Shown in pieces: positions 26,860 through 34,210 of a DNA stretch of 64,000 nt (position 1 is the first letter of the stretch; each line of letters starts with the position of its first letter). A program made the translations under genes and the position numbers. The notes beneath the pieces were generated by a model. That model worked only from the letters and a program-made list of their open reading frames with translations. It was not told where the DNA came from and searched no databases. This DNA comes from Acidobacteriota bacterium (GTDB taxonomy: Bacteria > Acidobacteriota > UBA4820): contig JAKQCT010000055.1 in NCBI GenBank assembly GCA_029559035.1, positions 1 through 64,000 of the forward strand. Reading direction: 5' to 3'.

Positions 26860-27267
26860 TCAATCCATCTCGCCGTCTTCTTCGCCGAATCCGTCGTAAT
26901 CTCCCGAATCCTCCTTCGAGCCGGATTTGCCCCTCTTGAGGAGCTTCTCCTTCATCCGGGCTTCGGACTTCTCTTCCTCGTCCCTGCGGATGGTGAGGAA
27001 CCGGAGGATAGTTTCGCTGACCCTCAGGCGGCCCTCGAAGCTCTGGATTATGTCCTCTTTCTCGCTCTTGTAGTCGCAAAGGACATAGTAGCCTTCGGTG
27101 AATTTCTGGATGGGGTAGGAAAGGTTGCGTTTTCCCCACTTCTGGACAACTGCTTCACTCGCCCCGTGACGGTTCCTGAGCTCCTCCTCGTAGCCTTTGA
27201 CCATGTTGTCGAGGTCGCTCTCTGAAACGTTCGGGGGCACAACGATCATCGTTTCGTAATGTCTCAT
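26860..27267 (-). CDS. rpsF: 30S ribosomal protein S6
   Basis: 135 residues starting MRHYETMIVVPP. The ferredoxin-like S6 core ends with LRFLTIRR, then an acidic, charged C-terminal tail. The ATG at 27267 follows GGAGGC and begins at the conserved N-terminus; an upstream extension is not supported. Confidence 0.96.
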   Translation of the reverse strand: MRHYETMIVVPPNVSESDLDNMVKGYEEELRNRHGASEAVVQKWGKRNLSYPIQKFTEGYYVLCDYKSEKEDIIQSFEGRLRVSETILRFLTIRRDEEEKSEARMKEKLLKRGKSGSKEDSGDYDGFGEEDGEMD

Positions 27268-27389
27268 CTTGCCTCCTTTCGGACATAACGCCCCTGCCTC
27301 AAAGGGCAGAGGAAGGATTTCGAGCGGCCAAATATAACACAAAAAAGAAGTTTTGTCCACAAGGGTGGGCAGCGGCGGGTGTCTTTATC

Positions 27390-27418
27390 TTCAACCGAAA
27401 AAATGTTATTTTTATAGT
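27390..27418 (+). promoter_or_regulatory. Putative promoter for pta-buk
   Basis: TTCAAC and TATAGT are spaced by 17 bases in the divergent gap between rpsF and the fusion gene, 27 bases before its ATG. The -35 is weak. Confidence 0.35.
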
Positions 27419-27444
27419 CCGGGCCGACCGGAAGGAGGGTCTCG

Positions 27445-29655
27445 ATGATCGACATAGAAAAATACCTTGACGGGGAGCTTGCCGCAACCTCTCGGTCGAA
27501 ACCGACCATAATTTTCTCCGAGTCGCTTGATCCGAGGGTGATCGAGGCCGCGTGTTTTCTTTCAAGGTTCTGCAAGCCGGTCTTTCTCGAAAAGGAAGAG
27601 AATGTGAGGGAGTCGGCCGGCAGGAACCTCCCGAGGGTCGACAAGACGAGGATAGACTACATGATCTCCGAGTCCGTGTTCGTGGACATCCCTTCAAGGA
27701 AAGACCTCCTGGAAGAGTTCGCTTCGCTCGTCGTTAAAACGGAGCTGGGGGGTTCGGGGAGCCGGGGTGAGGCCCTCAAGCTCGCCGCGGAACCGCCTAG
27801 GTTCGGTATTTACGCAGTGAAGGCGGGCCATGCTGACATGGTGGTCGGAGGAGCGGCGTCCGAACCGGTCCGTTTCTTCAGGCCGGCGCTCAAAGCGCTG
27901 AAAGAACAGGAAGTTCAGGCGGAGATCGGCGTGTTCTTCCTGCCCGGAGGATCGTCGATGGATGTCTTTCCCGGAGGGATAGCCGTGTTCGGTGATGTGG
28001 GGGTCAACGCGTCCATGAGGCCGGATTCCCTCGCCCGGGTTGCCGTCGAAACTTGCGCGGCCGCGAGAGATATCATTCCCGACTCGACGCTCCCGGAGAT
28101 CCGAGCTGCGATGGTCTCATATTCCAACAAGGGTTCGGACGAGGGGGGATCTCCCGACCTGGTGAGGGAAGCTTCCAAGCTCGTGCCCGCCCTTCTGGAA
28201 AAAAAGGCCCTCGAAGACAAGAAGTACGGCTCCATAAGGATAGTGGGAGAGGTCAAGGTCAGCGCAGTGCTCTCCAAAAGGTCGGCGTCGCATTACCTCA
28301 AGAACGACAGAGGGGCGGAGGACCTGGCGGGAAGGTACAACGTTATCGTGTGCCCAAACATCGAACTCGGCAATTTCATGTACCATTTCTTCTCTTCCAA
28401 TTTCCCTTACGCCGGCAAGATATCGGCGATCTGCGGAGCCGGCTACAAAATAGTGGACCTTGCCATGGACTGCACTGCCGACGACGTCAGGCTCAGCGTC
28501 AAAGCGAACCTGCTCCGCCATCACAGGGCGGGGAATTGGTCGGAGACTCCCAGGGACACTTTCTTCAGAAAATACAGGGTGCTTGCCGTAAATCCCGGAT
28601 CTACCTCGACAAAAATCGCCCTTTACGAAGGGGACAGGGAACGCTTCACGGAAGAGATACAGCACGGCGCAGAAGAACTGAAGCCCTACGAGGGAAAGCC
28701 CATCGTCGCCCAGTTCGCCTTCAGGAAAGAGATAATCATGAAAACGCTGAAGGAGAAGGGGTTCAGGGCGGAGGACCTGGACGCCGTTTCCGGGCGCGGC
28801 GGATTACTCAGGCCGCTGGCTCACGGAACTTACGACGTGAACGACAAGATGGCCGAAGACCTGATGGCATGCGTAAGCGGTGAGCACGCGTCGAACCTCG
28901 GCGCTCTTATAGCGAAGGAACTCTCCTCCGGAACGGCTGCGAGGCCGTTCATCGTAGATCCCGTCGTGGTCGACGAGGTCCCGGTCAGGGCGAAGATAAC
29001 GGGGGTGAAGGAGGTGCGCAGGAAGGTGATCAGCCACGCCCTGAACCAGATAGCCAGCGCCAGGAGGTACGCCGACGCGAACGAGACCTTTTACGAGCAC
29101 ATCAACGTGATCGTGTGCCACATGGGCGGAGGAATAAGCGTGGGGGCGCACAAGAAGGGCCGGTACATCGACGTCAACAACGCTCTCGACGGAGAGGGGC
29201 CGTTCACTCCTCAAAGGTCCGGTTCGCTGCCCGTGGGGGCGCTCATAGAGCTGTGCTTCTCCGGCAAGTATGACAAGAAACAGCTGAAGCTCCTCAACAA
29301 GGGGAGGGGAGGCCTGATAGATCTTCTCGGAACGGCCGACCTGAGGGAGGTCGAGGCCAGGATCGATAAGGGGGACACGGAAGCCGGGGAGGCTTTCGAA
29401 GCCATGGGCTACCAGATCGCCAAGGAAGCGGCCTCGCTGCTGCCGGCTTTCGACGGGGAAAAGGTCGACCAGGTGATCCTCACCGGCGGGATGGCGCGTT
29501 CAGGGAAGCTGACCGCGGCCATCGGATCATATCTCAAATCTCTCGGGTGCGGAATAACGGTCTACCCCGGAGAGAACGAGATGCTCTCTCTCGTCAAAGG
29601 CGCGATCAGGGTCCTAAGCGGCAAAGAAGAGGCAAGAACTTACAAAGGAGAATGA
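27445..29655 (+). CDS. Fused phosphate acyltransferase-butyrate kinase
   Basis: A 736-residue protein. Residues 1-385 are a PTA/PTB phosphotransacylase-type domain (DVGVNASMRPDSLARVAVET; CPNIELGNFMYHFF). Residues 385-735 are a butyrate kinase of the ASKHA fold (VNPGSTSTKIALYEG, GRGGLLRPL, HMGGGISVG, LTGGMARSGKL). Normally these are two enzymes that turn an acyl-CoA into acid and ATP through an acyl phosphate; fusing them could channel the unstable intermediate (inference). The ATG follows GGAAGGAGG. A separate Ptb-like gene starts 1 base downstream, so the N-terminal domain may serve another acyl-CoA or be regulatory. Confidence 0.88.
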   Translation: MIDIEKYLDGELAATSRSKPTIIFSESLDPRVIEAACFLSRFCKPVFLEKEENVRESAGRNLPRVDKTRIDYMISESVFVDIPSRKDLLEEFASLVVKTELGGSGSRGEALKLAAEPPRFGIYAVKAGHADMVVGGAASEPVRFFRPALKALKEQEVQAEIGVFFLPGGSSMDVFPGGIAVFGDVGVNASMRPDSLARVAVETCAAARDIIPDSTLPEIRAAMVSYSNKGSDEGGSPDLVREASKLVPALLEKKALEDKKYGSIRIVGEVKVSAVLSKRSASHYLKNDRGAEDLAGRYNVIVCPNIELGNFMYHFFSSNFPYAGKISAICGAGYKIVDLAMDCTADDVRLSVKANLLRHHRAGNWSETPRDTFFRKYRVLAVNPGSTSTKIALYEGDRERFTEEIQHGAEELKPYEGKPIVAQFAFRKEIIMKTLKEKGFRAEDLDAVSGRGGLLRPLAHGTYDVNDKMAEDLMACVSGEHASNLGALIAKELSSGTAARPFIVDPVVVDEVPVRAKITGVKEVRRKVISHALNQIASARRYADANETFYEHINVIVCHMGGGISVGAHKKGRYIDVNNALDGEGPFTPQRSGSLPVGALIELCFSGKYDKKQLKLLNKGRGGLIDLLGTADLREVEARIDKGDTEAGEAFEAMGYQIAKEAASLLPAFDGEKVDQVILTGGMARSGKLTAAIGSYLKSLGCGITVYPGENEMLSLVKGAIRVLSGKEEARTYKGE

Positions 29656-29656
29656 A

Positions 29657-30583
29657 ATGAAGCCCATAAGCAGTCTAGATGAACTGATCTCAGGCCTGAA
29701 GGGCCAGCCCCCGAAAAAGGTCGTTGTCGCAGCGGGGCAGGACGAGAACACCATAGAAGCCGCCCACAGGGCCGCTCAGGAGAAGATCGCCGAAATGATC
29801 CTCGTCGGCGACGGGGAAAAAATAAGGAAGTTGTGCGCGGAAAAAAAGCTTGACCACAAGGCCTTCTCGGTGGTCGAGGAGAGCGACGATTACAAGGCCG
29901 GAGTCACCGCGAGGAACATGGTGAAGGAAGGCGCCGGCGACTGCCTGATGAAAGGACTCATCGGGACCGACAAGTACATGCACCTGATCCTGGACAAGGA
30001 GCAGGGGCTTCTTCCGAAAGGAGCGGTGCTCACTCACCTGACCGTCATCGATTCGCCCTTCTACCAGAAGAGCCACGGAAAGCTTCTTTTCGTTTCCGAC
30101 GTCGCGATCATCCCCCAGCCGGACCTCCCCACGAAAGTGAAGATCCTCGAATACCTGATCCAGGCGGCCCACAGCTTCGGAATAGAAAAACCGAAAGCCG
30201 CCCTCCTGGCGGCCAACGAAAAGGTGTCGGACAAGATGCCCGCCACAACGGACGCGGCGATAATATCCAAGATGGCCGACAGGGGACAGATCAAGGGCGC
30301 GGTAGTGGACGGCCCCCTTGCGCTCGACGTCGCTATCTCTCCGGAAGCCTGCGAGATAAAGGGCCTGAAATCTCCCGTGAACGGGGACGCCGACCTGATC
30401 CTCTTCCCAAACATCGAGAGCGGGAACGTTTTTTACAAGACTGTAACGAACCTCGGGGGATCAAGGCTGGCCGCAGTCGTCGTCGGAACTGTGGTCCCGT
30501 GCATCCTTACAAGCAGGGCCGACGACGAGGAATCCAAGTTCTTCTCGATAGCCCTCGGCTGCAGGCTTGCGGCCAAAAAATGA
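29657..30583 (+). CDS. Phosphate butyryltransferase-like enzyme
   Basis: A 308-residue stand-alone PTA/PTB family protein. GLIGTDKYMHLILDKEQGLLPKG, split as GLIGTDKYM and LLPKGAVLTH, and the FPNIESGNVFYKTV and PDLPTKVKILEYLI segments are typical of Ptb. It transfers phosphate to butyryl- or branched-chain acyl-CoA. With the upstream fused butyrate kinase it forms a substrate-level phosphorylation module. 1-base spacing. Confidence 0.87.
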   Translation: MKPISSLDELISGLKGQPPKKVVVAAGQDENTIEAAHRAAQEKIAEMILVGDGEKIRKLCAEKKLDHKAFSVVEESDDYKAGVTARNMVKEGAGDCLMKGLIGTDKYMHLILDKEQGLLPKGAVLTHLTVIDSPFYQKSHGKLLFVSDVAIIPQPDLPTKVKILEYLIQAAHSFGIEKPKAALLAANEKVSDKMPATTDAAIISKMADRGQIKGAVVDGPLALDVAISPEACEIKGLKSPVNGDADLILFPNIESGNVFYKTVTNLGGSRLAAVVVGTVVPCILTSRADDEESKFFSIALGCRLAAKK

Positions 30584-30771
30584 CAGGGCCTGAGGCGGCT
30601 TGACAACGGACCTGGAAAGTATTACTTTGAGGGTGTAAACAGAGCGGAGAAGCGGGAATGTTCGGCAAGGATGCCCAAGTTCCTATTATTCGCACCAACC
30701 CTCCTGATTTCGTCTACCCTCAACCGAAACTCGCGCCTCCGGGCAGTTAAACGACATGCTTTCCGCTCCCG

Positions 30772-30807
30772 CCGGCCCTCCGCACCCCCGGGGGGCCGGT
30801 TTCATTT
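30772..30807 (+). terminator. Possible rho-independent terminator
   Basis: CCGGCCC (30772-30778) pairs with GGGCCGG (30793-30799), followed by a T-rich stretch (TTTCATTTT). It would end the ptb transcript. The T-run is imperfect. Confidence 0.45.
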
Positions 30808-30829
30808 TGCGGCCCGTTGAAGTTATAAT
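30801..30829 (+). promoter_or_regulatory. Putative promoter for the zinc-ribbon/hemB operon
   Basis: TTCATT, a 17-base spacer and a perfect TATAAT at 30824-30829, close to the start at 30847. The implied leader is very short. Confidence 0.4.
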
Positions 30830-30846
30830 TACCTCCGGAGGCTCGA

Positions 30847-31065
30847 ATGGATTTCGAAGAACAGGAAGAAAGGCAATTCAAGGGAGAGAAAGGCGAGTAC
30901 TGCGAGATGTGCGGGGCAAAGGAAAGGCTTATAACGCTGAACAAATGTCCCATGTGCCACAAGTATTTTTGCGAGAAATGCCAGATAAATTTCGGAGGCA
31001 AGACCTTCTGTTCCGATTTCTGCGGCCAGGAGTTCTTTTTCGGCGGGGACGAAGAGGATGAATAA
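30847..31065 (+). CDS. Small zinc-ribbon protein
   Basis: A 72-residue acidic protein with eight ordered cysteines/histidines in paired motifs: CEMC, CPMCHKYFCEKC, FCSDFC. It probably binds two zinc ions in a cross-braced or double-ribbon fold. The start follows GGAGG by 5 bases. Its last codons overlap the hemB ATG, so the two are coupled, hinting at a role near haem or metal metabolism (inference). No family named with confidence. Confidence 0.75.
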   Translation: MDFEEQEERQFKGEKGEYCEMCGAKERLITLNKCPMCHKYFCEKCQINFGGKTFCSDFCGQEFFFGGDEEDE

Positions 31066-32062
31066 AGACCATCAGGACAGCCTCGGCCCTCTTTTCCGGC
31101 CCAGGAGGCTTAGGGAAAACAGGATATTGAGAGAGATGGTCCGTGAGACGGCCTTGGGGGCGGCGGATCTTGTTTATCCCCTGTTCGCCGTCGAGGGGAG
31201 GGGCTGGAAAAAAGAAGAGATCCCGTCCATGCCGGGCATCTGCCGCCACTCCGTCGACTCGCTGCTCACCGAGATAGACGGCGCGCTTGAAGACGGCGTC
31301 AAGGCCTTCATATTCTTCGGGATCCCGTCCAGGAAGGACGAACGGGCCTCCCAGGCTTACGCCGGCAGGGGGGTGGTCCAGCAGGCGGTGAGGGCCGCGA
31401 AGAAACGCTTCGGGGAGGACGCGCTCCTGATCACGGACGTTTGCCTCTGCGAATACACGAGCCACGGGCACTGCGGCGTTACCGGCGGGAAAGGGGAGAT
31501 ATCTAACGACGCCTCGCTTCCTCTCCTGGCGGAAACAGCCATAAGCCACGCGGAAGCGGGAGCGGACATGGTCGCGCCTTCCGACATGATGGACGGAAGG
31601 GTGGGAGCTATCAGGGACGCCCTCGACCATTGCGGATACACGAGCGTTCCGATAATGGCGTACTCAGCAAAGTACTGTTCGAAGTTTTACGGCCCTTTCA
31701 GGGAGGCCGCCGGTTCGGCTCCCCAGTTCGGGGACAGGAGGTCTTACCAGATGGACCCGTGCAACGCCGTCGAAGCGCTCAAGGAGATAGCCCTCGACAT
31801 AGACGAAGGCGCCGACATAGTCATGGTGAAACCCGCTCTGGTTTACCTGGACATCGTGAAGAAGGCTTATGAAACTTTCGACGTTCCGATAGCCGCTTAC
31901 AACGTATCGGGCGAATATTCGATGATAAAAGCGGCCGCGAAGATGGGATGGCTGGATGAAGAGGGAACGATGATGGAAACCCTGACCTCCATAAAGAGGG
32001 CCGGGGCGTCGATCATCCTGACCTACTTCGCGAGGCAGGCCGCGCGGCTCCTGAAGCCTTGA
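31058..32062 (+). CDS. hemB: Delta-aminolevulinic acid dehydratase (porphobilinogen synthase)
   Basis: A 334-residue enzyme condensing two aminolevulinate molecules in tetrapyrrole synthesis. The zinc-binding cluster DVCLCEYTSHGHCG (about 127-140) shows the Zn-dependent type. The two active-site lysines are in YSAKYCS and MVKPALVY. Standard length. Coupled to the zinc-ribbon gene. Confidence 0.96.
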   Translation: MNKDHQDSLGPLFRPRRLRENRILREMVRETALGAADLVYPLFAVEGRGWKKEEIPSMPGICRHSVDSLLTEIDGALEDGVKAFIFFGIPSRKDERASQAYAGRGVVQQAVRAAKKRFGEDALLITDVCLCEYTSHGHCGVTGGKGEISNDASLPLLAETAISHAEAGADMVAPSDMMDGRVGAIRDALDHCGYTSVPIMAYSAKYCSKFYGPFREAAGSAPQFGDRRSYQMDPCNAVEALKEIALDIDEGADIVMVKPALVYLDIVKKAYETFDVPIAAYNVSGEYSMIKAAAKMGWLDEEGTMMETLTSIKRAGASIILTYFARQAARLLKP

Positions 32063-32087
32063 CATCCGCGTGAAAAGAACCTAACTT
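32059..32087 (+). promoter_or_regulatory. tmRNA promoter
   Basis: A perfect TTGACA, a 17-base spacer and TAACTT end 11 bases before the mature tmRNA 5' end. The -35 overlaps the last hemB codons. Confidence 0.75.
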
Positions 32088-32098
32088 ATTCATACCGT

Positions 32099-32441
32099 GG
32101 GGGCGTTTCGGTCTCGACGGGGTCGTACGGGAGGTGACGGCGCACCGAGTTCCGTGAACTCGTTAAACTCGCGGAAAACTTTAACTGCCAACGATAACTT
32201 GGCCCTGGCGGCTTAACCGCCACATCCCATCTGGCTTCTCCCGCGGGCCGCTTGGGATGTCGCTAGCGGGATGCTTTCGATTGCGCGCTCCCTGCAATTG
32301 AACTAAGACTTAGGGAGATAGCGGACCGCTGACTTGCCGGTACCAGTGGCGGCGAGCGAAAACTCAGGAACCGGATACGTGCGTAGATGTTGCCTTGGCC
32401 GGCCTCTCCGGACGCGGGTTCGACTCCCGCCGCCTCCACCA
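32099..32441 (+). ncRNA. ssrA: Transfer-messenger RNA
   Basis: One-piece tmRNA that rescues stalled ribosomes. The 5' GGGGGCG pairs with the 3' CGCCTCC before an encoded CCA. GTTTCGGTCTCGACGGGGTCG and GGACGCGGGTTCGACTCCCG mark the tRNA-like domain. The reading frame at 32187-32216 encodes the tag ANDNLALAA and TAA. The common bacterial tag has Tyr where this has Leu; the LAA degradation end is kept. Confidence 0.97.
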
Positions 32442-32450
32442 AGAAATCCC

Positions 32451-32525
32451 AAGAGGGGTGCGCTCCGCTCCCCTCTTAGGCGCTGCGTTCGCAGGCTCAC
32501 TCCGCTGAACACCCCCCTGGAAATG
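32451..32525 (+). repeat. Dispersed hairpin repeat, copy B
   Basis: AAGAGGGGTGCG (32451-32462) pairs with CGCTCCCCTCTT (32466-32477), with one internal mismatch. The right flank TTAGGCGCTGCGTTCGCAGG ... CCCCCCTGG matches copies A (inverted) and C. It begins 10 bases after the tmRNA CCA. Confidence 0.7.
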
Positions 32526-32680
32526 AATACACCTACGCGTGGAGTGAATCCAACGCTCGGTGCAAGGCTTATTAGGGAGGGAAGCGAAACCGCGTCCGGA
32601 AGGGGGCGCGGGGGAATAGGCTTCCCCCGCAGTCAGTGCATCTTCGAAGGCGCGAGGGGGAGCAGAGAGCGGAGCGATCG

Positions 32681-32712
32681 TTGAGGGGGAACTGCGGAAA
32701 GTTCCCTCTCAA
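32681..32712 (+). repeat. Thirteen-base-pair hairpin
   Basis: TTGAGGGGGAACT pairs with AGTTCCCTCTCAA around a GCGGAA loop (one G-T pair), just before the second tmRNA-end copy. No T-run. Confidence 0.6.
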
Positions 32713-32763
32713 GGAGCGAGGGAAGGAGCGACGGATGCCGGTCGACTCCCGCCGCCGCCACCA

Positions 32764-33195
32764 CGAGATGTCGGAAAGTGAGAAGGGTGAAGTCAGGGGA
32801 TGCGGTATCGCTCCGAATAAAAATGGGAAAGAACAGCCAAAATAAAACAACGAGTGCTCAAGAAGCAGGTAAAAGCCGCGAACGACACGAATTGAATCAA
32901 GAAAAAACTCAGCGGTTTACTTGAGATATTTGAAGTTCAATGGAAAAGGACACGTAGAACATTGTGTTAAACCCAGGAAGGGAGAATACATCCTAAACCT
33001 GTCGTGAGATAAGTTATCGGATCAGTAAAAATAAAGTGGGCATTTACTATATAAAAAAAGAAGAATATCAAAATATCTCAATTGATGTTTTATGGAAGGA
33101 GCGTTTTTCACCATATATTATTGCAACTTTGCATGGAGGGTGAATTTAAAGTTGGATCGGGAGAATAATTATCTGATCCTCAATATTCCAGACCG
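32764..33195. other. AT-rich gene-free stretch
   Basis: Composition turns AT-rich relative to both flanks. Only short frames occur. The longest readable piece, near 33035-33140 on the plus strand, would encode YIKKEEYQNISIDVLWKE-like sequence without a start site or recognised homology. Probably decayed foreign DNA linked to the tmRNA-end duplication. Confidence 0.4.
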
Positions 33196-34200
33196 TTAAT
33201 CTGAAAAAAGCCCGGATCTCGGTTTAGTTTTTTTTGCGTCGTCCCCAGGCATCGAAGGCTCTTTCGATGATCCGTCGCCCATGTAGAGAGAGATTTTCAT
33301 CGGAGGGGGCGTAGTGATGAAACCCGCACCGTTTTCGGCTTTTCTGATCTCGGTCAGGCAGTGTCTGACCTTGGCGTCCAGGTTGTCGATGTGATGAAAA
33401 AAGACAGCTTCGGCGGTGGAGGGATCGACCGGAGAACCGAAACCATCGGCACGCTGTCCCTGGTGGCTCAGTATCAGATGGATTATGGCTCTTTTCTTTT
33501 CCTGGGGGAAACTCTCCATGCCGTCTATGAGGTCCTCGGTCATCTTCGCGCCCATGTAGATATGGCCGAAGAGCTTGCCGTCAGTTGTATATTCGAACCC
33601 CGGGTCCGTGGATATCTCTTTCGCCTTGCCAGAATCGTGGAGGAAAGCACCCGCTGTAAGAAGGTCCTTGTCGAGTTCAGGGTAAAGAGATGAAAGGGCT
33701 TCAATGGCTCTCGCGAGTCCGATGGAGTGTTCGAGAAGCCCCGACAGCCAGGCATGATGGATCGATTTCGCAGCGGGAGCTATAGAGAAATCGGAGAAAA
33801 AAATGGAATTCTTGAAGGTTTTCAGCAGGTTTTTGTAATCATCATCCCGCATCGCTTCAATGATCGTGTCGAATTCCTCTGCCAGCTCTTCCTTTTGACT
33901 GTCGCCCTTGGGAAGAAGCGCTGATTTGTCGAATTCCCCATCAAAAGGCTTCACTTCGTGAATTATCAGCTGTCTGACACCGTTGTATTCGTCAGCCGTC
34001 GCCTTGACGGAGTAGGGGTTCTGAGGGACCAGAAGGCGCGCCTGATCATCCAGATGCCTGTTCTGCCAGATCTTGGCGGGGATGGGTTCCTTGTCAAGGA
34101 TGAACCTTCCAGCCCAATAGGGTCCGTTCTTTCCCTGGACGATCTTGCCTTCAACAAGCCACATGACTTGTTCGATCCTGTCGCCTTTTTTCATTTCCAT
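33196..34200 (-). CDS. YhaM-like OB-fold/HD 3'-5' exoribonuclease
   Basis: A 334-residue protein. An N-terminal OB-fold-type nucleic acid binding region (about 1-100) is followed by an HD domain with HHAWLSGLLEHS, FLHDSGK and SHQG metal ligands. This is the arrangement of YhaM, a Mn-dependent 3'-5' exonuclease best known from Gram-positive bacteria. The C-terminal 40 residues are low-complexity. Substrate specificity not proven. Confidence 0.85.
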   Translation of the reverse strand: MEMKKGDRIEQVMWLVEGKIVQGKNGPYWAGRFILDKEPIPAKIWQNRHLDDQARLLVPQNPYSVKATADEYNGVRQLIIHEVKPFDGEFDKSALLPKGDSQKEELAEEFDTIIEAMRDDDYKNLLKTFKNSIFFSDFSIAPAAKSIHHAWLSGLLEHSIGLARAIEALSSLYPELDKDLLTAGAFLHDSGKAKEISTDPGFEYTTDGKLFGHIYMGAKMTEDLIDGMESFPQEKKRAIIHLILSHQGQRADGFGSPVDPSTAEAVFFHHIDNLDAKVRHCLTEIRKAENGAGFITTPPPMKISLYMGDGSSKEPSMPGDDAKKTKPRSGLFSD

Positions 34201-34210
34201 TTTCCACCTC

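Larger units (their letters stand above)
30584..30846 (+). other. Intergenic region with possible promoter and mini-ORF
   Basis: TTGACA (30600-30605), a 17-base spacer and TACTTT (30623-30628) suggest a promoter. A 30-codon frame at 30658-30750 (begins MFGKDAQVP) lacks a clear ribosome site and homology, so it is not called as a gene. Confidence 0.35.
32420..32763 (+). mobile_element. tmRNA-end direct repeat bounding an integration remnant
   Basis: The 22 bases at the tmRNA 3' end (32420-32441) recur at 32742-32763 with a single mismatch. Duplication of a tmRNA 3' end is the usual trace of tyrosine-integrase insertion. The 300 bases between hold no integrase, only the copy B hairpin repeat and another 13-bp hairpin, so any element has decayed or is a minimal passenger. 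The interpretation is inferred; the repeat is observed. Confidence 0.6.
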
